NCBI RefSeq assembly: GCF_018991925.1
Contig: NW_024737042.1
Location: 15,692,773 to 15,756,772 of the forward strand
Reading direction: 5' to 3'
Length of the DNA stretch: 64,000 nucleotides
Source: Homarus americanus
Lineage: Eukaryota > Arthropoda > Malacostraca > Decapoda > Nephropidae
Below, one piece after another: positions 21,781 through 31,731 of the stretch; positions within the stretch are counted from its first letter, which is position 1, and every line of letters begins with the position of its first letter. The position numbers and the translations under genes were made by a program. Below the pieces are notes generated by a model, which worked only from the letters and a program-made list of their open reading frames with translations, searched no databases and was not told the DNA's origin.

Positions 21781-21987
21781 GCTGATGTTTTCCACCACTG
21801 TTTCATCCGGGACTTCTGGTGGTCCTCGATGGAAGTGTCCAAGTCCGATTCCAACTGGATCAGGTCCATGTCTTCTTGTTCTGTGGTTTTTGCCTTCTGG
21901 GCCGTGTTTCGGTTCAGGGGAGTTGAAACGTCCAATTTCTTTCTGGGAGCTGTCGGTATCTTGGGTTCTCTGGTGGCCTTCTTCGGT
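21775..21987 (-). pseudogene. C-terminal tail of element B ORF1, minus strand
   Basis: A frame distinct from ORF2 reads PKKATREPKIPTAPRKKLDV, then an acidic part with TTEQEDMDLIQLESDLDTSI, and ends KQWWKTSAP-stop with TGA at 21775-21777. The ORF2 frame runs through the same bases. This is the expected end of the gag ORF whose N-terminal bulk lies on the opposite strand from 21989. It shows that one ORF was split by inversion. Confidence 0.65.
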
Positions 21988-21988
21988 T

Positions 21989-23352
21989 ATGGAGCGCGTA
22001 CGCCCTCCTAACCGCGACCCCCGCCTGAACCGCCAATCTGACGACCCGAACCACGACAGGCTACGCACAGAGAAAGCGGACCAGTTACGCGCCTTCAATG
22101 AAGCCCTGAAAAGCAGGAACACTGCCACCACCTCCAACAACTCCACCACCACTGCTACCGCCATTGAGGACGACAACTGGACGAAGGTAGAAAACAAAAA
22201 ACGCCGACGTGTTTTTTCGGGAAACGAATGCCGTCAAGCAGCCCAAAAGGCACCCATCACCACCACCAGCTCACCTCCAACGACACTGCCAAAATTCCGG
22301 ATCACGAAAACGGACACAAAAACGACATATGCCGCCATCACAGAGATAGAAAAGCAAAATCCACTGGCCAAGTTCTCAGTGCGGCCCAACCTAAAGGGGG
22401 AGATGATTATTCACCCCAAAGACAAGGACTCCGCCACCACCCTCGACACTTTCCTGCAAAACACCACCACCGTTGCATCAACCAAGCTAGACCCCGCCCA
22501 GAAACTGATGAAGTCGGTAGTCCTCCGGTACCCAAAGGAACTACCCTTCCAACCCCTGGAGAACCACCCGAAGATCTTGAAAGCCGAGAGATGCTCTCCC
22601 CTGTCCGACAAGACGGCCAGCACAAAACAAGTGCTCATAACGCACTACGGTTCACCCCCCAGCACCATAGACCTCAAAACCTGGGGGATCTACGAAGTGA
22701 GGCCCTTCGTCCCAGAGCCCCTGCGGTGCTTCAGATGCCAGAAATACGGGCACCATCAGACAAGGTGCACGTACAAGGAAATCTGCGCAGTCTGCGCACA
22801 GAAGCACGGCACACACTCCTGCCTCACCAAGCTGAAAAATGGAGAAAAAATTGCCCCCAAGTGTGCCAACTGCGGGGGCAAACACCACGCCTGGAACCCT
22901 GGATGCTCCGAGAGGACAAAGAGGGTCCAGGCAAACCGACCAGCAGCAAGACCGGCCCCCACCGCCTGCACACCAGCCCCACCAAGTACCTTCGTGTGGG
23001 GAACCCAAAGGCCAAAACAACAAAGCCAACCTCCTCAGCCGGTCAACACCCAAAGTGCAGCCCAGTTTCCTGGCCTCACTACGGCCACACCTCAGCCACC
23101 CAAGCAGCAGACAACGACAACCACGAAAAAGACAAAAGAAGCACACACCAAGGCACCAGAAGGAGTGATACACGTATCAGACCTAGCCAAGGTACTGACA
23201 ACCTTCGCGGAGGGCCTAGCCGGACTACTGGGCCACAAGATCCAACCCACACAGCTCCAAATACTCATGGGGAGCGTCCTCGGGCAAGTCGCCACAGCTC
23301 CAGCCACCTCAGTGGAGGAAGGCACGCCCTCTCCTCACACGAGTGACAGCCG
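21989..23352 (+). pseudogene. Element B ORF1 (gag-like, three zinc knuckles)
   Basis: Plus-strand ORF beginning MERVRPPNRDPRLNRQ at the inversion point. It has a Thr/Ser/Asn-rich N-terminal part, an RRM-like middle (YAAITEIEKQNPLAKFSVRP) and three knuckles at about residues 247-306: CFRCQKYGHHQTRC, CAVCAQKHGTHSC, CANCGGKHHAWNPGC. A Pro/Gln/Thr-rich linker and HVSDLAKVLTTFAEGLAGLL follow. It binds element RNA in the ribonucleoprotein particle. The frame is open for about 455 codons to the junction with element A; downstream codons up to 23557 belong to antisense of element A. The C-terminal tail is on the other strand (21775-21987). Confidence 0.85.
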
Positions 23353-23366
23353 AGGTACACTCTACA

Positions 23367-23380
23367 CCCGGGGCCTTGTT
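23367..23380. repeat. Target site duplication, right copy
   Basis: Exact match to 17793-17806. Confidence 0.9.
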
Positions 23381-24840
23381 CTTGAAACTGTTTATTGTTT
23401 TGTGAATATCCTCTGCGGTGATTGGTTTGATCGGTGTGGAAAAATCAAGAGCGTTTATGTTGGGACTTGGTTGCCAGATGTGGGTTGTGTGTGTCATGTA
23501 ATTGGTTACTTGTTGCTCGGTGTTCATACAGAAGTTCAGGTTGTCTTCCTGGCTTAAAAAAATTTTTTGCTCCAATATTTCCTGAATTCAGGTTCTTGTT
23601 CTTTGGGTTCAGTTAATTTGATTTGGTTGCTGTTTAGAATGTAGTTTGATTCGTTGCTGGAGATTCCCATTAGGTGTTTTATTTTCCGCCAGAATTCTTT
23701 CGGGTTGTGGTAAATTGCTTCTGTGTCTGCTACTAGTTTCTCCCAGTTATTCACGTATGCTTCTTTGGACATGTTTCTTAGTTGTTCGTGTATGGTGTAA
23801 TATTGTCTTCTGTATTCTGGCGTCCATCCTTGTTCTATGATTAATTTAAATAAATTACTAAATTGTGTCTGTAGAATTCTTGATTGATGTGAGTATTGGG
23901 GGTGTGGTAATGTACGGTGAGTGGTCGTGGGTATTGCTTGGATCACGTTTCCGTACCATATCTCTAGTGTGTTGTCTATTTGGGAAGAGTGTTTGTTGTT
24001 TAGTTGGGTGAATTGGTGATTGCTTAACTCCTTTTGGAATTCCTCCCAGTTGGACCGGCTGTAGCTGTATCTCATCCTGGAAGGGATCTGTATTGGCGAC
24101 GTGGAGAGTGTGGCTACGATAGGGAGATGGTCACTGGTGGTTATTGGGCCGGGTTCCATTTGCAGGTTAAGATGGTGATGCTGGTTTGTTAGTACTATGT
24201 CTGGATGTCCGATTTACCTGCTCTGATGTATGTGGGGAATTCCGGGCCAAGGTGTATTGCGTTGCCGTGACTCAGTAATGTGTTTAAAATCTTGCCTACG
24301 GCGTTGTTATCCTGGTGCCCCAAGACGCGGTGTCGCGCATTTAGATCACCCAGAAAATATGCTGGTATACTTCTCATCATAAGAACATAAGAAAATAAGG
24401 AGTCTGCAATAGGCCGGTTGGCCTGTGCATGGCAGCTCCTGCCGAGAGTTACTACCACTCTCTATCATCCACGAATCTATCTAGCCTCAGTTTGAGCATG
24501 TCTGCTAGTGGGAATATGGGTCTTCTCGGAGGGAGGTAACAGGTGCCGATTATAATAGGTCCTGTTGGGCAGTTAATTTCGATCGCCAAAAAGTTTTCTT
24601 GACATGAGTCGTGTATCTTGTGTTATATGTCTGTTTGATGGCTATGGCAATTCCATCATGTGGTGTGTCTTGATTGTTTTTTTGGTAGACTGTGTAGTTA
24701 AATATTTTTACTTTTTCTGAGTTTTTCTTACCATGCGAATTTATGAGGATAATATCTGGCTCTATGTTACGGTATGTGTTATATAATTCGCGTGCTCTCT
24801 GTGGGATCCATGCTAAGACATTATGTTCGATTATTTTAAG
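23381..24840 (-). pseudogene. Element A ORF2, 5' half (endonuclease, RT start)
   Basis: Starts near 24840 with KIIEHNVLAWIPQRARELYN and DIILINSHGKKN, an AP-endonuclease-like N-terminus. It passes FLAIEINCPTGPIIIGTCYL and, after the CR1-like insert, AYFLGDLNARHRVLGHQDNN and ITTSDHLPIVATLS (catalytic SDH). A linker of about 200 residues follows (KEFWRKIKHLMGISSNESNY). A frameshift near 23560 leads to ITAEDIHKTINSFKNKAPG, the first RT block, where B copy 1 is inserted. The rest of the gene is at 16467-17806. Confidence 0.8.
24379..24487 (-). mobile_element. CR1-like 3' tail inserted in element A
   Basis: 109 bp matching the terminal part of the CR1-like copies at 7072 and 36540-36640: the last codons (RLDRF-DD-EW region), GGCCAACCGGCCTATTGC and CTTATTTTCTTATGTTCTTATG. 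It cleanly interrupts the endonuclease frame of element A (ADMLKL on one side, MRSIPAYFLGDLN on the other). No long target duplication is visible. Confidence 0.85.
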
Positions 24841-24848
24841 CTTGTTTA

Positions 24849-26478
24849 TTATGAAGGCTGGTGCCTAGAGCTAGTTTGCGCCATTTTTGCTGACCGGTGT
24901 TCCCCTGACCCCCTCCTGTCCGTCAGCAGGCCCAGACGGATCTTTCTGTATGTTGCCTGATCAACTCTCTCTATTCTGTTGTGCCTTGTGATTATTCTTC
25001 CTTTCTTGATTAGTGTTTCAATATGTGTGTCATCTAGGTTTTTGTCTGAGTATGTGCATTTTATCTTGTCTTGCCTTATTTCTGCCAACAGTCTTTCTGT
25101 TGAGACTATGGGGGAGCTGTAGTGGAGTAAAATCGTAGACCAGTTTCCTACCCTAGGTCTTTGTTCTCCGTGGTCTCTCTGGGTGAAGGTGGTGCCATAG
25201 TTCCTGCTTGATTCTTTTTTCGGGTGTTGACTGGCGGCTTGTTCTGTTATTGTGGTGGTTTCATCTTCGCTTTCATCATCCATTGTTTCCTCCTCACTTA
25301 CTGGCTCGGGTTGTATGTCTGAGATAGTCTGTTCTTGAGTTGATGGTTTTTGAGTTGCAGTGCTCTCTGGTTTGTATATTAAGTTGAAAATTTCGGTAGA
25401 AGGCACATCCCTTGGGAATTCCATGTCTGGCAGGTTGTTGGCGGCGAACATGTCCCTTGCTGCCTTGGCAAAAGTTCCAGGTCTGGCTATATTCATGATG
25501 TGGGCGTGGATTATGGAGGTCATTATTTTTATGGAAAGATTATTTCCAAGTTGAAGCAAAATAGGTTGCTTTGCGGGGGGTGGTGTGGCGACTTTTTCGA
25601 GAATCTTTATCGTTTCTCTGGTTAATTTTGTCACAGCTGAATATGTCCTGTTTTGCTGTTCCTGCGTCTTCTCCCTTTCCTTCTCCCTCTTTTGGTTAAC
25701 TATTGCTTTTCGTATGGGGCAGCGAGTAGCCAGTGTTCTGTGATCTCCTTCCCAGTTTAGGCATTTGGGGGTATCTTTGTTTTTGCACTCTCTGAAGGTG
25801 TGCCCCTTGTTCCCGCATTCTGAGCAGTGCTTGGTGTCCTTGTTAGGGCAGTCTGTTGCCATGTGTGAATATTGGTAGCAGTTCCAGCATGGAGTAAGGA
25901 GGAAGAATTCCTCCTGCTCCACCTGGCTGCTGCTGACATGGTAGTAGGAGAGACAAAGTCCCTCCTGGATTGCTCTTTGGGCCATGGCTATATCTGTGAA
26001 TCATATTTTGAGCATGGATGGCAGTCTGGGCAGCTTGACCACTTCCTCCACCTTGGCCCATTCGTTTCTGTTCTATGTCAGATACCAACTGCTGTTCACT
26101 TGCTTCTTCGGTGATCGCTTTATCTAGTCGTTTGACCACAATTGACTTCCTTGCTCGGAGTTGTGGAGGGACTGCAACTTCAAATTTTGCAGACTTGAGT
26201 TTCCTTGTGCTCTCGCTCGATAAGAGTAAGTCTACATCATTCTCAGTCAGGCACAGGGCGATGAAGGAGTCCTTGGTCATGATGAGGTTGGATATTTTGA
26301 TGAGTAGGGATGTACTGAGGAGTTTCGCTAATTCTGTTTTTCTCTCGTCAGTCACGCCCCCTTCATGGGAGCGTATCCGTACCCGGTGTGCCCTCATTCC
26401 AGAGAGTATGTGGTGGACAGGCCACGTTGCGTGGTTTGAGGTTGGAGACCTACCTATTCCAGGACAGGAGTTTGTCAT
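24849..26478 (-). pseudogene. Element A ORF1 (gag-like, CCHC)
   Basis: The N-terminal frame (26478 leftwards) reads MTNSCPGIGRSP ... VRIRSHEGGVTDERKTELAK and TKDSFIALCLTENDVDLLLS. After a shift near 26000 a 378-codon frame continues with AIQEGLCLSYYHVSSSQVEQ and three knuckles: CWNCYQYSHMATDC, CSECGNKGHTFREC, and a degraded third (CLNWEGDHRTLATRC, expected second Cys replaced). A Lys/Glu-rich coiled region, an acidic stretch (SEEETMDDESEDETTTI) and a basic C-terminus follow, stopping at 24849 just before ORF2. RNA-binding particle protein of a Jockey-type element. Confidence 0.8.
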
Positions 26479-26489
26479 AGGAATTACAA

Positions 26490-27106
26490 CACCCCCACCG
26501 CCACTTGTTGGTCGAGTGGTCGTAGAGTGGTTCCCGCAACTCTGTCCTGGAAGCCTACTTCCCTAGTGTTAATGAATGCTCTCTTATAGACGTGAGCTAG
26601 TGTACCTAATTAAGGGGGGGGGAGTCAGGATTGCGACCCCCTTCCCAGGTGGACTCCACGGTTACCGAGGAAGGCTCGGCGGAGGGATGGGTATTGCTCC
26701 TGCCCCCTTTCTTGTTCACAAACTCCTGGGAGGGAGGTGAACAGTTACAGGGGGGACCCAAGGACGAATACACCTTTAGGGTGCAGGGCCCCAGGCCAGA
26801 GCGAAAAAGAAGGAAGAAAAGATGAAGAATAGTCACTAGAGTAAATAACACCGGTGGAATCGCTGCAAGAAGCCGTTACAGAACACCCAATCAGGGTCGC
26901 CACTGATCAGGAGTCACCCCTGATCAGTGGGGAGGCACAGAAAGGGCGTTGTCTGGAACGAGCTTCCCGGGTGTATAAGTAATGGTTAGTGAGGTGGCCG
27001 TTTGCGTTCCGATCGTCAACGGTTAGAGACAAGCTGGCAGGCTTTGGCAGTGAAGGGTCTGGAGAGAGGTCCGATCACGGCGAAGGCTGGCTGGCGAATG
27101 AGTGAT
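26490..27106. other. 5' flank of A with a perfect hairpin
   Basis: CCACTGATCAGG (26900-26911) and its reverse complement (26919-26930) form a 12 bp stem with a 7 nt loop. The rest is probably the 5' UTR of element A and unrelated flank. The short plus and minus frames around 26606-26851 show no family signature. Confidence 0.5.
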
Positions 27107-27118
27107 GACCTCCCCAGC
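27107..27118. repeat. Probable target duplication, left (B copy 2)
   Basis: GACCTCCCCAGC against GACCTCCCCGGC at 30159-30170, 11 of 12 matching. Confidence 0.65.
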
Positions 27119-27439
27119 TTGTTGTTGTTGTTGTTGAGATTGTCGGACCGTGGCCCGACACGGGCCTTTGCCTGTAGGCGGCCCGTTTGGTGGTTCCGGC
27201 TGGAGCGCCTGGAGCAGCCAGACCGGATTTGAGATTGGAGGTTGTCCTACCTGCAGATATGAAAGGATACTGCAGGTTGCAGGTGTGAGTGGACCCTCGG
27301 TCAGTGAGCGCTTACCACCAACCCCCACTCTTGGACGTGGTCAGTTTCGGAGTGGCGCGCCCCCCGAACTGGGGTCCGCACTTGCTGGGGGAGGATACTT
27401 TCTAAGCTATCTGGGTGGTGGGTATCGTGTGATGACCCG

Positions 27440-28833
27440 GAGTAGGTGGTGAATGTGGTATGTTTGGGCCTTTCATTTTCGAGTAGCCGCTGGTGTTGTG
27501 TGTTCTTCTTGGAAGTTTTGAATTCTGTTTCGGAGACTTTGTGTGACTTCGCAATCGAGGAGATAGTGTTCCAGTGGGTTGGCCGCTGGCTCCTGACAGT
27601 AGGTGCATTCCCTGACGACATTTCCGATCGTCTGCCAGGAGCACTTGTACCCTAGTCGTAGTCGATGAAGGCTAACTTGGGTTTGTCTTGGTGTTTTCTT
27701 GTCTGCGAAAGGTGGTTCCCCTTTTGTAGCCGCCAGGTACCATTTGGTTGATTGGAAACCAGCGTTGAATGCGTGAAGGAAGCTCTTTTGGATGTGGAGC
27801 TTGGTAGTCTTTCTGAGGTGATTCTTGATCTGTTGCACGCTTGTTGGAATTTGAATGTGTACGCTTCTAGAACGTGTGGCTGCCTTGGCTGCTTCGTCTG
27901 CCACGTTGTTTCCCCCGATCCCTACATGACTGGGAATCCAGTTTAAGACGACTGGGCGGTTTTGTCTTTGGAAGTCCTGTAGCTGTGCGAGGATCGAGGT
28001 TATGATGTGGACTTGTCTCTTGGTTGACTGTGTTGGAGCGCCTGCATGGCCGTTTTCGAGTCCGTGTGAATTATGATGGACTTGTTGTGTTGTGTTGCAG
28101 AGTGTTGTAGGGCCTTTGAGATTGCTACCAACTTTGTTTGTAGGGTGGAGCAGTCATTAGAAAGTCTCCATAGGAGGGTCTGACCTTGGGTATAGAAGGC
28201 CGCTCCGGATGTATGATGTTTTGGGTCGACCGAGCCGTCTGTGAAGTATGATGCTGCATCAGCCGGTGTCTCGGTGGCTATGGCTTCCAGAGTTATTCTT
28301 TTGAGGTCCTTCTGGAGGTTGGCTTTGCTATCACCTAGGTCGGTAATTTTGAATGTGGCTGGTGGAGGGCTCCGTTGTGGAGGAACTACGTAACCATTGT
28401 CTCGTGTGTCTTGGTTGTTCTTGACGAGTGTTTCTGCTTGCAGGTGTCGGATGACCTCACTTGCCTCTTGCGACCAGGTGGCCCCTCGCACTCTGTGGTC
28501 GAGGTGGAGGGAGGCACTGATTCGCGTTTTGGCAACTGTGGGCTTATCTGATCTACAGATTTTGGCGAGGAGACCGGCTGTCACCTGCTTGACTCGTACT
28601 GCCAGGGGTGATAGTTCAGTTTCCATTTGCAAATTGCAAGTTCTGGTCCACATGGGTGCTCCAAGCATGGTCCTGAGAGCATTATTTTGGATAACTTCTA
28701 GCTTATCTATCTGGTCTTCTCTCAGTCCAATGAGTGCTGGAGCACTGTAATCTACTAGCGATCTGATGGCGGCCGTGTAGTAGGCTTTGAGCACATGAAA
28801 GTTTGCTCCTGCGGTTGTGCTGGTGAGAGACAG
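27440..28833 (-). pseudogene. B copy 2 ORF2, C-terminal half
   Basis: From 28833 leftwards: SLTSTTAGANFHVLKAYYTA, LVDYSAPALIGLREDQIDKL and the RNase H domain (SYFTDGSVDPKHHTSGAAFY, IIHTDSKTAMQALQ). A one-base deletion near 28012 breaks the frame. The frame resumes as ADEAAKAATRSRSVHIQIP and the CTYCQEPAANPLEHYLLDC finger, with damage near 27475. About 95 percent similar to copy 1 by eye. Confidence 0.85.
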
Positions 28834-30158
28834 TACAAGGATTACTGGTACTACTGTCCCAGGGTGAAAGAACTTAACCACAGAGTGAACATGGCCCGAA
28901 GAATCTACAGAAGACATCCCACGGAAACAAACAGACATATCCTGCAAGTCATAGTCAAGGATACCAGGGAGGAGAAGGAAGAAATCAAAAGTGTAAGCTG
29001 GCTCAAGGGGTGCTCCGAACTGAACGAGCACACCTCCCTAGGCAAAATGTGGGCCCAGATCCGAGGGCATCTGGGAAGGCAACACCACCACCACCAACCC
29101 ATCCCAACCCAGAAAAGGAAGCCGAGAGACTTGCAAAACTGTTCTCCGACCGAGTAGCAACGAAAAACCTCCCGAGACATGCGGAGGAGACACAACGGCG
29201 TCTGCCACAGGTCAGACTCCAGATGATCGAAGAGGCCTGCAACAGTGAAAATGACACCGATAGACCCTTCAACCAGCAAGAACTCCAGAAGTCGATAAAA
29301 ATATGCAAGGACACAGCACCAGGGGCCGACAGGATAACCTACTCCTGGGCACGACGCTTTGCTACAAGTCATCGATGCTTCGTGGACAGCACAAAGACTT
29401 CGACCGGAATGGAAGAAGGCAGATATACAGCCCATTCCGAAGCCCAGAGAACCAGACAAACCGAGGCCCATCTCCCTTCTCAGCTGCATAGCGAAGACGG
29501 GAGAAAGAATGGCTCTCAACAGACTCAAGTGGAAAGTAGGCTGCCCACACCCTCACATATTTGCTTACACCTAGAACACCCACACAGGCAACAACATCGC
29601 CGAGATACTCAGCACAGAGGACAATAAACCAGCTTTGGTGGTCTTCCTCGACCTGGAGAAGGCCTTCGAACTAGCAAATCCACTGGCCATTACAACGACG
29701 CTCGCTGCAAAAGGCGTCAAAGGAAGGTTGCTGGGGTGGATCCAGAACTACCTCACACAGAGAGAAGCAAGAGTACGCTTTCAGGGAGCAACCTCAAGCT
29801 ACAGGGTCCATGAAAACGGAACCCCACAAGGAGGCATCCTCAGTCCAACGCTGTTCAATGTCCTGATGGAAAATCTAGTCAGACTTCCTTTCAGACAAAC
29901 AGCCAAGCTCCTCTGCTATGCAGACGACTTACAGCTCATAGTAAGAGGAGCAAACAAACTAGCCAACACGCAACACGCACTCCAACTTATAGAAGAGGAG
30001 TGCAACAGACTTGGACTCAAGATAAATCCAGCCAAGTCGAGAGCGATGGCCATCTGCACAGACACACCAGACAAGATGCTCTCCATACAAAACACGCTGG
30101 TAGTCTGGACAACACTCACTTTCAAGCCGCAACTCGAGTATCTCAGGCACAGGACAAA
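28834..30158 (+). pseudogene. B copy 2 ORF2, RT N-terminal half, inverted
   Basis: Plus-strand sequence starting RQYKDYWYYCPRVKELNHRV. One base is missing near 29069, a segment equivalent to MLSHAGTAG is lost near 29345, and TAG replaces a Glu codon near 29575. The block then reads PALVVFLDLEKAFELANPLA, GTPQGGILSPTLFNVLMENL and the intact catalytic CYADD, and loses about 13 residues near 30107 before LTFKPQLEYLRHRTK. The orientation is opposite to the rest of the element. Confidence 0.85.
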
Positions 30159-30170
30159 GACCTCCCCGGC
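30159..30170. repeat. Probable target duplication, right (B copy 2)
   Basis: See 27107-27118; one A/G mismatch. Confidence 0.65.
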
Positions 30171-31655
30171 CAGCCTGTGCAGCATTTATGTGATTCTGCC
30201 ACATCAGGAATTGAGGTGGAAGGTCAAGACTAGGTCGGCGATCGTACCCCTACGTCCGCACCATAGGCCTAGTCTCTCGGCGTAGCTGGCTGTACGCAGG
30301 ACTCTCTCTAACCCTCTCTCACCATGAACGGTTACGAGTTTGATAACGTGGCGCGGATACGTCCGGATACGCCAACCTGCCCCAAGAAATTAAACCTCCT
30401 AGTTCTTAAGAAGTTCTTTGAAACTAATGAGATCATGGGGGTCACCAAGGTGGAACGACTGAAGCTCCATGGTGACATCAAGATCACCTTCGCCGAGAAG
30501 GGTATGCCCGTACAGCTCGCAGAGATCCCAGACATCAACGGCATTCCATTTAAAATGATTGCCTACAAGTGGGACAACCTGAAGCTGGGAGTAATCTCCC
30601 ACGCCGAAATTGCCCACGTGGACCAAGCACAGCTGAGTGAGCTCTTCAAGGGGCAACTGCAAGTTGTGAAGAAGCTGTCCGACACCACTGCCCTCATCGG
30701 ACACCATACAACCTTACCCAAGGAGGCTCAACTGGCGTGGGTAACTGTGCCAGTCATGCCCTACTGCGGACCGAAACGCTGTTACAAATGCCAGCACTAC
30801 GGACACACTGTCAACAAGTGTGAGGCGCAGGAGGACACCTGCTCCCTGCGCGGCAGCCCCGGACGCCGCTACACGGTCTACCCCAACACAGTAAAAAAAT
30901 GCGCTGCCTGTGGCGGCCCACATTCCTCCGCCGATCGGACCTGCCCGAAATGGAAGGAGGAATGCAGGATAGCCAAGGCTCGACTCGACAAGAAACTGAG
31001 CTACAAAGAGGCCCTCCTTGCTGTACGCTCCCAAGACAAGAAAAAACAGTAGAAAAGAAAAAACAGAAGAAATGAAAAACCAAGAAAAGAAAACCCAAGA
31101 AAAGAAAACTCAAGAAAAGACACCCGCCACACAGAACCAAGAACACCACGAGGCCCGTGGAGCTGAAGCCCACGTGGTCAACCTCATCATCTCCGACTTC
31201 TTCCACACCTATGAGGACATAAGACACGAGGAAGACGAATAACAAGACCCAAACACGAATGAATGGACACTTCAAGAGAGCAAGAAGAGGAGGAGAGTTA
31301 GAAGAAAATCAACTTCAGGCTAAGAAGAATACCAAGACAGAAGACCAAGACATTTCCTCCAAACAAGAAAACAACACACACAATCAAGCCGACCAAGCAC
31401 TGAGAAACCATGGCCCAACCCAACACGCACCTGACGCTTGACCTGACGCTTGACCTGACGCTAACCTGACTCTGTCCTGCCGCCTCCTGGCCGCGTCCAG
31501 GCGAGTTGCTGCTGCCTCCTACTTAAACTCCCTCACGCAAGCGGTGTTTAGCCACTGCACCTATTCTCTCCTCATAAAATTCACTTCAATCCTCCCTTTA
31601 TCCTTCCCCTGAACCTCCTTCCCCCCTGTCACTAGCATTTTATGTTATGTTATAT
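30171..31655 (+). mobile_element. Family C retroelement copy 1 (ORF1 only)
   Basis: Plus-strand unit with a leader of about 150 bp, an ORF1 from 30324, a C-terminal region in a shifted frame to about 31310, and a 3' UTR ending CCCCCTGTCACTAGCATTTT with a TTATG-type tail. The 3' UTR contains a short tandem (GACGCTTGACCT repeated at 31430-31465). It matches the minus-strand copy at 8020-9065 from ORF1 to the 3' end, with no ORF2 in either. B copy 2 was inserted at its left edge. Confidence 0.7.
30324..31052 (+). CDS. Family C ORF1 (RRM-like plus CCHC)
   Basis: 242 codons from ATG after a CTCTCTCACC leader. N-terminal region: MNGYEFDNVARIRPDTPTCP, VTKVERLKLHGDIKITFAEK, DNLKLGVISHAEIAHVD, resembling the RRM-like fold of LINE gag proteins. 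Zinc knuckles from about residue 155: CYKCQHYGHTVNKC, then a degenerate one (CSLRGSPGRRYTVYP, expected Cys and His lost), then CAACGGPHSSADRTC. The C-terminus is basic and lysine-rich and stops at 31050, after which a shifted frame carries KNQEKKTQEKKTQEK and VVNLIISDFFHTYEDIRHEE, present in the other copy too. So the real ORF was longer and this stop is a frameshift product. Confidence 0.75.
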   Translation: MNGYEFDNVARIRPDTPTCPKKLNLLVLKKFFETNEIMGVTKVERLKLHGDIKITFAEKGMPVQLAEIPDINGIPFKMIAYKWDNLKLGVISHAEIAHVDQAQLSELFKGQLQVVKKLSDTTALIGHHTTLPKEAQLAWVTVPVMPYCGPKRCYKCQHYGHTVNKCEAQEDTCSLRGSPGRRYTVYPNTVKKCAACGGPHSSADRTCPKWKEECRIAKARLDKKLSYKEALLAVRSQDKKKQ

Positions 31656-31731
31656 TATGCTGTACACTGATTGGTTGGTAAGCGCGCGGCAGGAGCTCAG
31701 TTGGTAGTTATAGGGGAGAGGATCCACTACA
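31656..31731 (-). mobile_element. Possible LTR end fragment
   Basis: TAGTTATAGGGGAGAGGATCCACTACA at the right end resembles the terminus of the LTRs ending at 39318 and 40747 (GTTGTAGGGGAGACGTCCACTACA). Short and of low confidence; it sits exactly between family C copy 1 and element D. Confidence 0.3.

Larger units (their letters stand above)
17807..23366 (-). mobile_element. I-like element B copy 1, 5' part inverted
   Basis: RNase H-bearing non-LTR element inserted in element A, with a 14 bp target duplication. On the minus strand the 3' end is at left: CAACAACAAC tail, hairpin GTCGGAC-TACG-GTCCGAC, 3' UTR, then ORF2 rightwards to about 21780 and the C-terminal tail of ORF1 to 21987. From 21989 to 23366 the sequence switches strand and carries the N-terminal bulk of ORF1 on plus. 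This head-to-head arrangement with a single target duplication is the hallmark of twin-primed reverse transcription. Confidence 0.85.
16440..26560 (-). mobile_element. Jockey-like element A, split by two insertions
   Basis: Minus-strand non-LTR element. Read from right to left: gag ORF1 (24849-26478), the endonuclease and first RT part of ORF2 (23381-24840), then after a 5.56 kb insertion the rest of ORF2 (16467-17806). A 109 bp CR1-like tail interrupts the endonuclease at 24379-24487. Removing both inserts leaves about 4.3 kb with both ORFs, close to full length. The peptide across the large break is continuous: SFKNKAPG on one side and KAPGISKVNKPILQ on the other, overlapping in the target duplication. 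Confidence 0.8.
27119..30158 (-). mobile_element. I-like element B copy 2, also 5'-inverted
   Basis: The same family as B copy 1. Minus-strand part 27119-28833 holds the (CAA)n tail, 3' UTR, RNase H and RT C-terminal region. Plus-strand part 28834-30158 holds the RT N-terminal half in inverted orientation. The inverted block ends at peptide RHRTK and the other block starts at SLTSTTAG. In copy 1 these are separated only by about seven residues, so the two blocks were adjacent before inversion. Flanked by a near-perfect 12 bp duplication. Confidence 0.85.

Noticed and set aside
22228..23346. 372-codon plus-strand ORF
   Set aside because: Alternate frame of the element B gag ORF, which has the zinc knuckles.
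26606..26851. Short overlapping ORFs on both strands
   Set aside because: No domains; probably element A leader or flank.
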